From Eunapius fragilis (taxonomy: Eukaryota > Porifera > Demospongiae > Spongillida > Spongillidae), in assembly GCA_963681505.1 (NCBI GenBank), contig OY811973.1:3197955-3261954 (forward strand): a DNA stretch of 64,000 nucleotides, written 5' to 3'. This document shows positions 11,801 to 21,600 of the stretch, one piece after another. Position 1 is the first letter of the stretch. Each line of letters begins with the position of its first letter. The notes below the pieces were generated by a model. It saw only the letters and a program-made list of their open reading frames with translations, was not told where the DNA came from and made no database searches. A program made the position numbers and the translations under genes.

Positions 11801-13655
11801 CCCCCCCCCCCCCCCCCACCCCCACCCCCAACAAAAAAGCTTAAACGTTCATATCTTAGTAATAAATCGCAAATGTTTCCGCCTTTTTTTTCTTTCATAA
11901 TTGTATACAGGTTACCATTTTATTTCCCGAAGGGATTGAACAAGTTTGGGAGGCTCTTGCGATAATGATATGTGCTGTGCACCTTTAAACACGAGCCTTT
12001 TTTCTTTTGTAAGGGGTGGGAATTTATGAACGGTATCATGTGTATATATACCATAAGCGTGTTTGTTCAAATGTTGTGTGTTTTTGCCCAGTGGATTGGT
12101 GTACTTTTTTTTTGGGGGGGTATCCTGAGATAACTGCTTGCCTCATATGGTTTAACACACGTACACACATACGCACACGCACAAACACATACACACACAA
12201 TCACTTAACATCAAGATTGATAGCACAGAATCCTCAGATCTACCAGTTACTAATCCAGGTAAGTGGGATACGCATTCTAATTACACCCTTGTATTTTAAA
12301 GCGACCACACCCAATTATTATTATTTCCTTCCATCATACATAGAGTAGGATAAATTCCCATTTTGATATTTTCAATGATAATATTGTTCTTTTAGGTCTG
12401 AAGTGAACTACAATTAGGACTTTGACCAAACCTGAGTTTTGAAGCACCCCGTGTTAATGTTTTAAGAGAGAGCAAAAATTGAGGGGGTGGTGCATACAAT
12501 TTGGTTAGGTTGGTTTTATTAAATATTAGCTGAAGGATGAGGGCCCCCGGAGGAAATGGGACGTGATGACATAACCTCCTTTGTTAAATGATCAAGTGTT
12601 TAAAAGCTGTGCCCTCCCTCTCTCCTTTCCCCCCCCCCTTGGCACAAATCCTCACCCTTTGGGGTACAGATATCCTCACCCTTTGGGGTACAGATATCCT
12701 CACCCTTTGGGGTACAGATATCCTCACCCTTTGGGGTACAGATATCCTCATCCTTTGGGGTACAGATATCCTCACCCTTTGGGGTACAGATATCCTCACC
12801 CTTCAGGGTACAGATGTCCTCACCCTTCTGGGTACAGATATCCTAACCATTTGTGGTACAGATATCCTAACCTTTGGTAATGATATCCTAACCAGATATC
12901 CTAACCTTTTATATGCCATGCTCTGACCATACTTCCCTTACATCCTACTAGTTGAATGGGATGAGTATGATGGTCCTGAACATAGCCTGGAACAACCAAG
13001 GTTGGTTTTGTAGGGCTTTGCCATGCACCTCCAAGTCACTGTTAGCTGAGCTTACTATACTATCTATGGCTGAGCACAGGGGCCCAGTTGCCTGCTTTTA
13101 TCTACGAATCTTTTCACTAATAAATTTAAAGGGTTAGTACACAAGATCTTAATACTTATATACAAGCACAATACAGTAATATAAGGGAGAGTATCCTAAC
13201 ATATAAGGGGGAGTGTCCTAACATAAATGGGGGAGTATCCTAACATAATCACCCTTCTGTGTAGTTTTTCACATTCTTGATTTATTAAAACTGCAATGCC
13301 CCTCTATCAAATGGTCAATACGCATCCAAAACTGGACTGCCCATTATAAAGTGATAAAGGCACTGCATTTCTAATTAGCCGTACATTTCAATGCCAAGCA
13401 TAACGCTTGTCCTGAAAATTGATCACAAGGGTGGTTGTGCTGTCAACTGTCCCATATGTTGTTTATTGTAACTGGCACCTACATTGTAGTTGATTGTGTG
13501 CTTTACATTGTTTTTGGTGTAGCTATGTGGCTGGCCATGTTGCGTCCATTGATTCGGACGTCGAGGAAGAGTTTGAACAGTTCATAGAAGAGATCGAAGA
13601 CTTCCTTATGAAGCAGGACATGGGAGAGCCATTGGACGAAGAGGAGCGTGGCTAA
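7621..13655 (+). CDS. PAIP1: Polyadenylate-binding protein-interacting protein 1 (PAIP1)
   Basis: A translation stimulator that bridges poly(A)-binding protein and eIF4A/eIF3 in the cytoplasm. Exons: 7621-7693, 7774-7926, 7992-8554, 8915-9006, 9460-9568, 9681-9788, 10767-10897, 11643-11742, 12216-12258, 12952-13000, 13523-13655. They sum to 1,554 nt (517 aa) with consistent phases. Two PABP-binding PAM2 motifs are visible, FNPNAAPFVPS (residues about 111-121) and WNVNAKAFVPGF (about 152-163). The acidic run EEEEED follows. A MIF4G domain spans about 200-430, with family landmarks AVRIPDFRIMASKICEIL, WVMGASICDYMRLLL and LTGSLLHMC. The acidic C-terminus (SDVEEEFEQFIEEIEDFL) corresponds to the PAM1 region of vertebrate PAIP1. 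Exon 9 (43 nt) and exon 10 (49 nt) are the least certain. Introns carry GT/CA repeats and two MITE-B copies. Confidence 0.9.
8573..8643 (+). repeat. (GT)n in PAIP1 intron 3, next to the donor
   Basis: About 35 GT units on the sense strand begin within 20 nt of the exon 3 donor (TGG|GTAAGA at 8555). A second GT tract lies at 8790-8833 in the same intron, followed by a GATT tetranucleotide run. Confidence 0.95.
10003..10290. mobile_element. MITE family B, degenerate copy in PAIP1 intron 6
   Basis: Shares the terminal GGGACAGTGGCCAGC-like end and the interior blocks CCAGGACAAGCAAAAGAAAA and GATGGATAGTCCAATT with the well-preserved copy at 52935-53205. It is non-coding and diverged. Confidence 0.65.
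10930..11165 (+). repeat. C-rich minisatellite in PAIP1 intron 7
   Basis: About 14 imperfect copies of a CCCACCCCTATCCCCACA-type unit. All plus-strand frames are accidentally open, giving proline/histidine-rich pseudo-ORFs. The minus strand is G-rich and quadruplex-capable. Confidence 0.9.
12640..12900 (+). repeat. 24-bp minisatellite in PAIP1 intron 9
   Basis: About ten tandem copies of TTTGGGGTACAGATATCCTCACCC decay toward the 3' side (TAACC variants). It lies just upstream of exon 10. The period of 24 makes every frame translate as an 8-residue repeat, which is not a protein signal. Confidence 0.92.
13245..13465. mobile_element. MITE family B copy in PAIP1 intron 10
   Basis: The ends AATCACCCTTCTGTGTAG and ACAAGGGTGGTTGTGCTG plus CTGTCCCATATG match the family B termini seen at 52935-53205, inverted relative to that copy. 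The interior shares the GCATCCAAAACTGGACTGCC and ACATTTCAATGCCAAGC blocks. Confidence 0.7.
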
Positions 13656-15732
13656 AGTGCTGATGCCACCTACTTCCTTGTGACTGTATTCAGGGATGTG
13701 CCAGTTCACTTCTAAGACATGCAGTGTATTTTTCATTCATTGTCCTCACGCATAATTCATTTCATACCCACTTAAAAACAGATTTGTTATTTTAAACGGT
13801 CTGTCGTCAGGGAATTATTAGTGCGCGGACGTGGCTTAATTCACGTGGTATGTCATCCGACGCAGGCTCGTGATGGTGGGCGCTATATCGAACTCATTTG
13901 AAGTGCGCATGCTCAACCGTGCTATATAAATGCCATGTGTGCTCACTTCTGGTCATTTTTTGTCACGAGGTCAGGTTGTATAGAACGTTGTGGCTATACA
14001 AGAAGAAAAAGAATATATTGAAAAAAAAAAACAGGCATTCTTATTGATGCAACCAAAATGTGACGGAAACTACAAGGTGAGTGAGATACCTCTTCCAGTG
14101 ATCCAGTGGTGAATGACATTGTTCAACATAGCGATGGCTTTCGATGAAATACAAGTGACCCTACGATCCGAAGATTCCGATCTTTGACAAAAGACGCGGC
14201 AGCATCAGGTAGGTGCTAGCATTTAATTTCTTTATTTGGTTGCGAGGAAAGGAAACGGTTGAGTGGCCCGCCCCTTCCTATTGCGTCTTCATTGGCTTTG
14301 ACTTTGCCTTGTGGTGGTTTAGTTTAATAGCCAATCACAAACTGTTGGAGCCTACAGGGATTGGACAGCTCTCCACTTGGGCGGTCTTGTTCGCATTAAT
14401 AGGCTGACCCACACTAAAAGCAGTCCACATTACATATTCGTATGAATGTGATGTTAATCAACAAATAATTGCTTCATTCAGCTCTCAAGACAAGAAGCTG
14501 CGGAATACCCGTCGCATTATGAAATCAAGAACACGTGACAGGTGAGGGTAGCGAATACTAAGGCTGTTCTATCCGTATTTGGCACCTGATTTGGCACTGT
14601 TGTGGTCTCATGAAGTGGCTACACACATACTACTGGTGCCTAAATAAAAGCCAGTACTGCTTGGAGCAAGAGGGTAGATTTTTTTATAAGACTGCCCCAT
14701 TTTTTTAAAGCAGTCCACAGTGATAACATGTGCGTAAGGTACGTATATTGATGTTTTCACCTTTTGCAGCTATTCGAGTGCCACTCTTTGACTATCGACT
14801 GCTACCTTCTATAGGTAGGTGCGCAAGGTTGGAGTGATTAGTTTGTTCCAATTGTACATTTGTTTTAAAAAAAAGTGCATCCTACCCTTTTCTTGTGGTT
14901 GCCTTTATTTATTTTTGGTACCTACTTGTGGTGGTGTTGCTATAGTAAACTGGTCTGCCTTGTACTGGGGGTCTTTGCCGTCAGTAGACCATGCCAGACT
15001 AACCTCAGACTACATTTTGTACATATAGATTCCCCGTGGTTGCTGATGCTGCTTAGAAGTAACTGGTTTTATGTATTTTCCTCCATTTTAGGTTGTGGGT
15101 GCTTCTTCTGGTTGTGTGTTTCTGTTGGAGAACAATTTTTTGATTATATTGAAATGTTTTTTGATATAATTTATACTTTGGAGTCTGTTACATCAGTTGA
15201 TAATAGATTAGTCGTCATGGATCCAACCCGTGTGTCACACTCGAGCTCAACATAACAGGGCGCCGTTTTGTGGTGAACTTCGTCGTATGTTAGTGCAAGC
15301 TACATAGTTATCGCTTTTACGTCGGACAGATTAAATACTTCTTGGTACTGTAACATGATATTGATCGCTGTGAGTACGTTTGTACATGCACATAACGAGA
15401 CAGCGTATACATTCTAGATAGCTTCTACTCTTTTATCTATGGTACAATTCAGCATTCAATTGACCCACGCGGTACGGTATACTTGGCAAGGTATGTTCCA
15501 AATAAAGCGCCGTTTGTGTTATTGTTATGATAGTGACAGGCATTTCATCTCTTGGTTGTTTTTTTTAATGCCATTATCAATCCTTCCCGCAGGGCCGGCT
15601 GCGATATTACGCAGCCAATTCTCGTATCTAGATTTCTTCAAGCCAGTTTACGGATATAATTATTATCAATTAATTAATGGTTAAAACTTGAATTGAGTGG
15701 TCATTTATTCATTAAGGATAACCCACACAGCT
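13656..15732 (+). ncRNA. Intergenic region with a TATA box and possible non-coding leader exons
   Basis: No protein-coding exon is evident. A TATA-like CTATATAAATGCC lies near 13920-13932. Downstream, several exon-like pieces have good splice signals but stops in every frame: a piece ending GCATCAG|GTAGGT near 14208, one between a CATTCAG acceptor and GACAG|GTGAGG near 14541, and one between TTTTGCAG and CTATAG|GTAGGT (about 14770-14815). They could be untranslated leader exons of the RIIa-domain gene starting at 15733, or a separate non-coding RNA. RNA evidence is absent, so this is only a candidate. Confidence 0.25.
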
Positions 15733-17505
15733 ATGGCGTCGGAGGACGACACTGTAGTTACGTACCTACAAAAACACAAAATTAGGGCCATATTTGAGGT
15801 GAGTACTTACTTGCTTACTTATGCTCATTAAAAACTATTTCCTGGTGACTTTTAAAAATATCGTTTCTCTCAGGACATAGAGACCAAACTTGGTAAGGAG
15901 TTGCCGCCCGACCCCATCGCGTTTATCATCGCGAAACTTCAGTCTCTCGAAAAGGCTAATAAAAAGGTGCGTAGCTACACTCGAACGCCTTTTCTTTTTT
16001 TTTTTCTTTTTAATTTGGGGTTTGTTTACTAAGCAAGTTATTTTACAGTCACCTTCCGCGCCACCAACCACTACCAGCCCGAAACGGATCGCCTCAACTA
16101 GTAATCCTAAAGCAGTTAGTAAACGTAAGTTGATTTGAGGTGAGAGCGAACCGTTGAAGAATCTCAGTGCCTGTCCACTCATAGTTCCGGGCCCCGCCAA
16201 GCCCGCCATCCCGACAGCCACGGGCGGCCACCGCCCGCCCGCTGTGACCGCCGTGCCAAAATCCGCCTCGTCCCCAAGCACCGCTCCCAGTACCGCGAAG
16301 AGCACCTCGTCCCCTTCCAGGCCTGCTACGGCGGGGAGCAAGGTGCCCGCAAAGTCCAAAGTCACATCGTCCCCTGCCGTGGGAGGGGCCACAAGACCGA
16401 CAACCGCAGCTGCTCCTGCAGCCGCAGCGCCCAAGGGGGGCAGGGGTCCTGTCGGCAAGACAGTGCCAAGCACAGCGGCCCCTAAAGTCGCGAAGCCTGT
16501 CACAAAGTCAAAGGTGGGCGTGACAAAGGCGGGAGGAACAAAAGAGGAGGGCGTGGTCCAGTCTGCGGCAAAGCCTGTGGTCACCCATGTAGCTTCTAAT
16601 GAGGAGGAGGAGGAGGGGAGAGTGACGAAAGACGATGAGGATGACAATTGCGGTGGTGGTGAGGAGGAGGAAGAGTTGGAAATGGGGATGCCTGGCAGCG
16701 TCGGGGGTAAGGACTCGAGTGAGGACGAGGAGACGGAGAACGGTCCAATCACAGTGCAGGGGGATGTCCAGGTTTATCAACTCCTGGACGCCCACCGAAG
16801 GTTAATGAAAAGGAGGGGAGGGCAAAGGAATTGAATAGTGTGTTCTACTGTTTTGGTCCCAAGGGTGGCAATAGTGATGACATTGTGCACCCACACAAAT
16901 TTTAAAGAACATTCATTAACTTGTGTTGGTACTACAAAACATTCCTCTCATACAGAGCACGGTTACCACGGAAATGCTGCTCCAAAGCTAAGGCCATACT
17001 TGAGCTCAGACCTGAGAGTCCATCACTCGGGTATGTGGTATCATGGGGGGAGGGTTATGGGCATTGAGATCCATGGATGGACCACTTGTTCTCATGATAG
17101 TTGGACCGAAGTGAAATGTGTGCACAGTGGCTTACAACAGTTTAGGGGGCAAAGGGATATTTTGGAGGATGGAGGTGGGTTGGAGGATGGGGAGGGAGGA
17201 GATATTGGATATTTGAAGATGGAGGGGGAGGAAGGGGAACATTTGAGGAGGGCAGTCGGTGGGTGGGGTATTCAGGCAGTTGGTGGGTGGGATATTCAGG
17301 CAGTCAGTGGGTGGAGCATTCAGGCAAAGGTACTATTGGTGTATGTTAGCATAGTGTACCAACGTTCCTGTGCAGCTATGTCAGTGATGCTAGTGATGAG
17401 AGTGAAACTGAAGCAGATATTCGTTCCAAGCCAAATGAAGACCAGGTCATGTTGTCAGAGGAAGGAGTTACCAGTCTTATGCAGACAGTGTCCAAGGTGT
17501 GTGTG

Positions 17506-17585
<80 letters not shown>

Positions 17586-18431
17586 GTGCAGTGTGTCCAT
17601 GTGGTAAGTTGTCTGGATTGAGCATAAATAAATTCTCTGAGGCTACACGTTTGTAGCTTGTTGTGATTCACAAAACCAGTATGGGTGAATAGATAGCACC
17701 AAAACCCTTTAAGATTGACCCCAAACTTGGATGTGTTAGTTAGCTACTGGTACCCTTCCAGGTTGACCCCACACTTGGATGTGTTAGTTAGCTACTGGTA
17801 CCCTTTCAGGTTGACCCCAAACTTGGAGGTGTAGCTACTGGTGACCTTGCAAGAATCCGAAGTCTTCTGTGCGAACGCTGCGCCAGTCTGTTCCCCTCAA
17901 GTGAAGCCACACCCACAGCAAAAGTTGGAGCGGATGTGGCAATGGCAGGCGACGATGCTCCGCATGACATCACTACTGGCACAGAGGTACTGGATGGTCC
18001 CTTTATAGGACGTTGATCCATCTTCCCAGGGTGGATAATGCACACACCAGGGAAAGGGGCCGTTCATCATGCCGGAGGGAGGTGGGGGGGGGGGGGGTAT
18101 CACCCAGTGTGACGATGTATACATTAAGCATACATCAGTATGGGATAATGTGTGACGAAGGGGAGGGGGGCATTAAATAGTGCGACGTAATTTATGAACA
18201 GCCCCAAAATGAGTTGGAGTGGGGGGTGAGGGTGGGGTGGGGGTGGGGTGGGGGTGGGGTGGGGGTGGGGTGAGGGTGGGGGTGGGGTGGGGGTGGGGGT
18301 GGGGTGGGGGTGGGGGGAATCATTTTATGTACTCTTCATTTATATTTTTTCTCCTATTATATAAGCTCCCTGCAGAGAAGGATGTGGCGAACTCAAACAC
18401 GCCGCGTGACCGATATGGCTGGGGCCTGTAG
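15733..18431 (+). CDS. RIIa/Dpy-30-fold docking-domain protein (404 aa)
   Basis: Exons: 15733-15798, 15874-15966, 16049-16124, 16185-16800, 17376-17496, 17810-17986, 18366-18431; total 1,215 nt with all phases matching. Residues 1-50 (VVTYLQKHKIRAIFED, then LGKELPPDPIAFIIAKLQSL) carry the helix-helix pattern of the RIIa dimerization/docking and Dpy-30 fold, which binds amphipathic AKAP-type helices in PKA regulatory subunits and ciliary proteins. Residues about 80-285 are a low-complexity Pro/Ala/Lys linker turning strongly acidic (EEEEEG, DDEDDN, GGEEEEE). The C-terminal exons are soluble and end in DRYGWGL. This layout resembles vertebrate C8orf34-like RIIa proteins, but that orthology is a guess. 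The start codon is the first ATG before the domain. Exon 6's acceptor region is tandemly duplicated, and intron 5 starts as a GT repeat. Confidence 0.75.
17497..17588 (+). repeat. (GT)n forming the start of intron 5 of the RIIa gene
   Basis: The donor itself is the first GT of the array: TCCAAG|GTGTGTGTTGTGTG, continuing about 40 units to 17588. The repeat therefore defines the 5' splice site sequence. Confidence 0.95.
17706..17830 (+). repeat. Triplicated acceptor region of RIIa-gene exon 6
   Basis: A unit of about 50-54 bp, ending in CCCTTTCAGGTTGACCCC and followed by AAACTTGGATGTGTTAGTTAGC, occurs nearly three times. The first copy has degraded (CCCTTTAAGATTGACC), the second has TTCCAG and the third has TTTCAG. 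Only the third leads into an open frame (GGAGGTGTAGCTACTGG); the earlier copies meet an in-frame TAG. Confidence 0.85.
18200..18318 (+). repeat. G-rich minisatellite before the last exon of the RIIa gene
   Basis: About 100 bp of GGGGTGGGGGTG-type repeats sit roughly 50 nt upstream of the exon 7 acceptor, on the sense strand. Runs of four to five G separated by single T are strongly quadruplex-capable in the pre-mRNA. Confidence 0.9.
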
Positions 18432-18679
18432 TGTGAAAGGTACTCACAGTGCCAATCAAACTTCCCTTTCTCAGAGAAAATTTTTCCTGAAGAAATTCTG
18501 TGTGCTTGCATAATCATCAATCCATTACCTTGTTTGTAGATGTACCAGAAAATGCACGTGTAGTTTACACAGGTCAGATGCCTATTATGTCATTAATGAT
18601 TATTAAACTTATCCAGCGTGTATGGGGTTAAATCTGTAAACCAACTTAACTCGACGAAGGACCACTGCGAAAGAGCGGG

Positions 18680-21600
18680 ATGTGCAGTGCCAGGAGACTT
18701 CTCATTTATTCGCGGAGCGCTCTTCTAAGACGCCATGGCTCCGTTGTTCCAAGCTGCAGGGGTTTTTCGGTGAAGAGTGTTCCACCTGCCGCTTGGTCGA
18801 CGAGGATGCCGTTACAGAGGTTAGCTGTAGGAGGTGGTCATTCAGTTGCTTCTAATCGAAGCATGCTCTCCGCAACAGAGTCACTTCTCTGGTCTCCTCT
18901 CCTGTCACACCGCTGGCCTCATTCTTCCGAAGCTACGCAGGTAACTTAACAGCTTCCCCCGAGAGGCCGCGATGTTGCCCGACTTACAACAATATCTACA
19001 ATTTCCAACAGACTTTCCGCAACACAACGTGGTGGATCTGCCCGCCCTTTCTCCGACCATGAGTCAGGGCACCCTGGTGAGCTGGGAGAAGAAGGAAGGG
19101 CAGGAGGTGCGTAGAGGCGACATCGTCGCGCAGGTGGAAACGGACAAGGCCACCATGGACATGGAATCCCCGCGCAACGGGTTCATAGCCAAGCTTCTCC
19201 TACCCGGGGGAACGAAGGACATAGCTCTGGGAACGGTAAGCATTGTTGTGAAAGTTGCACGCAGAAGCTGTGTAAGTGTGTATGTGCATGTGTGTGTGCG
19301 TGTGTGTTTATGTGTGTGTGGGGAGGTGGAAGGTACCTGTTTGGGTTTGCTGTCATTATGTCAGTCCTCAGTCCTGCATAGCTGCATGCGAGGGGTTAAT
19401 TTGACATGGCACCATTGTTTTTGTTTGGTTGCATGACGTAGTTAGGCCTAATACTCTCTGTGCCATGTTACACCTCCATGTTGCACCTCCATGCCATCCT
19501 CTGGGCCATGTTACACCTGGTACCCTCTGTGCCATGTTACACCTGGTACCCTCTGTGCCATGTTACACCTGGTACCCTCTGTGCCATGTTACACCTGGTA
19601 CCCTCTGTGCCATGTTACACCTGGTACCCTCTGTGCCATGTTACACCTGGTACCCTCGGTGCCATGTTACACCTGGTACCCTCGGTGCCATGTTACACCT
19701 GGTACCCTCTGTGCCATGTTACACCTGGTACCCTCTGTGCCATGTTACACCTGGTACCCTTGGTGCCATGTTACACCTGGTACCCTCTGTGCCATGTTAC
19801 ACCTGGTACCCTCTGTGCCATGTTACACCTGGTACCCTCTGTGGCATGTTACACCTGGTACCCTTGGTGCCATGTTACACCTGGTACCCTCGGTGCCATG
19901 TTACACCTGGTACCCTCTGTGCCATGTTACACCTGGTACCCTCTGTGCCATGTTACACCTGGTACCCTCGGTGCCATGTTACACCTGGTACCCTCTGTGT
20001 CATGTTACACCTGGTACCCTCTGTGCCATGTTACACCTGGTACCCTCTGTGCCATGTTACACCTGGTACCCTCTGTGCCATGTTACACCTGGTACCCTCT
20101 GTGCCATGTTACACCTGGTACCCTCTGTGCCATGTTACACCTGGTACCCTCCGTGCCATGTTACACCTGGTACCCTCGGTGCCATGTTACACCTGGTACC
20201 CTCGGTGCCATGTTACACCTGGTACCCTCTGTGCCATGTTACACCTGGTACCCTCGGTGCCATGTTACACCTGGTACCCTCGGTGCCATGTTACACCTGG
20301 TACCCTCTGTGTCATGTTACACCTGGTACCCTCTGTGCCATGTTACACCTGGTACCCTCTGTGCCATGTTACACCTGGTACCCTCGGTGCCATGTTACAC
20401 CTGGTACCCTCGGTGCCATGTTACACCTGGTACCCTCTGTGCCATGTTACACCTGGTACCCTCGGTGCCATGTTACACCTGGTACCCTCTGTGCCATGTT
20501 ACACCTGGTACCCTCTGTGCCATGTTACACCTGGTACCCTCGGTGCCATGTTACACCTGGTACCCTCTGTGCCATGTTACACCTGGTACCCTCTGTGCCA
20601 TGTTACACCTGGTACCCTCTGTGCCATGTTACACCTGGTACCCTCTGTGCCATGTTACACCTGGTACCCTTTGTGCCATGTTACACCTGGTACCCTCTGT
20701 GCCATGCTACACCTGGTACCCTCTGTGCCATGCTACACCTGGTACCCTCTGTGCCATGTTACACCTGGTACCCTCTGTGCCATGCTACACCTGGTACCCT
20801 CTGTGCCATGTTACACCTGGTACCCTCTGTGGCATGTTACACCTGGTACCCTCTGTGGCATGTTACACCTGGTACCCTCGGTGCCATGTTACACCTGGTA
20901 CCCTCTGTGCCATGTTACACCTGGTACCCTCGGTGCCATGTTACACCTGGTACCCTCTGTGCCATGTTACACCTGGTACCCTCTGTGCCATGTTACACCT
21001 GGTACCCTCTGTGCCATGTTACACCTGGTACCCTCTGTGCCATGTACACCTGGTACCCTCTGTGCCATGTTACACCTGGTACCCTCTGTGCCATGTTACA
21101 CCTGGTACCCTCTGTGCCATGTTACACCTGGTACCCTCGGTGCCATGTTACACCTGGTACCCTCTGTGCCATGTTACACCTGGTACCCTCTGTGCCATGT
21201 TACACCTGGTACCCTCGGTGCCATGTTACACCTGGTACCCTCTGTGCCATGTTACACCTGGTACCCTTTGTGCCATGTTACACCTGGTACCCTCTGTGCC
21301 ATGCTACACCTGGTACCCTCTGTGCCATGTTACACCTGGTACCCTCGGTGCCATGTTACACCTGGTACCCTCTGTGCCATGTTACACCTGGTACCCTCTG
21401 TGCCATGTTACACCTGGTACCCTCGGTGCCATGTTACACCTGGTACCCTCTGTGCCATGTTACACCTGGTACCCTCTGTGCCATGTTACACCTGGTACCC
21501 TCTGTGCCATGTTACACCTGGTACCCTCTGTGCCATGTTAACCTGGTACCCTCTGTGCCATGTTACACCTGGTACCCTCTGTGCCATGTTACACCTGGTA

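Noticed and set aside
14875-15255. Hydrophobic plus-strand frame of 126 codons
   Set aside because: Phe/Leu/Cys-rich T-rich sequence with no family resemblance or splice context; probably chance.
15835-16795. Minus-strand frames of 95-305 codons
   Set aside because: Antisense of the low-complexity exon 4 of the RIIa gene.
18680-18949. Single uninterrupted first DLAT exon up to 18940
   Set aside because: That frame cannot join exon 3 in phase; a 59-nt intron (18820-18878, with a CTAAT branch-like site) restores the frame and yields SFFRSYADFPQHN before the lipoyl domain.
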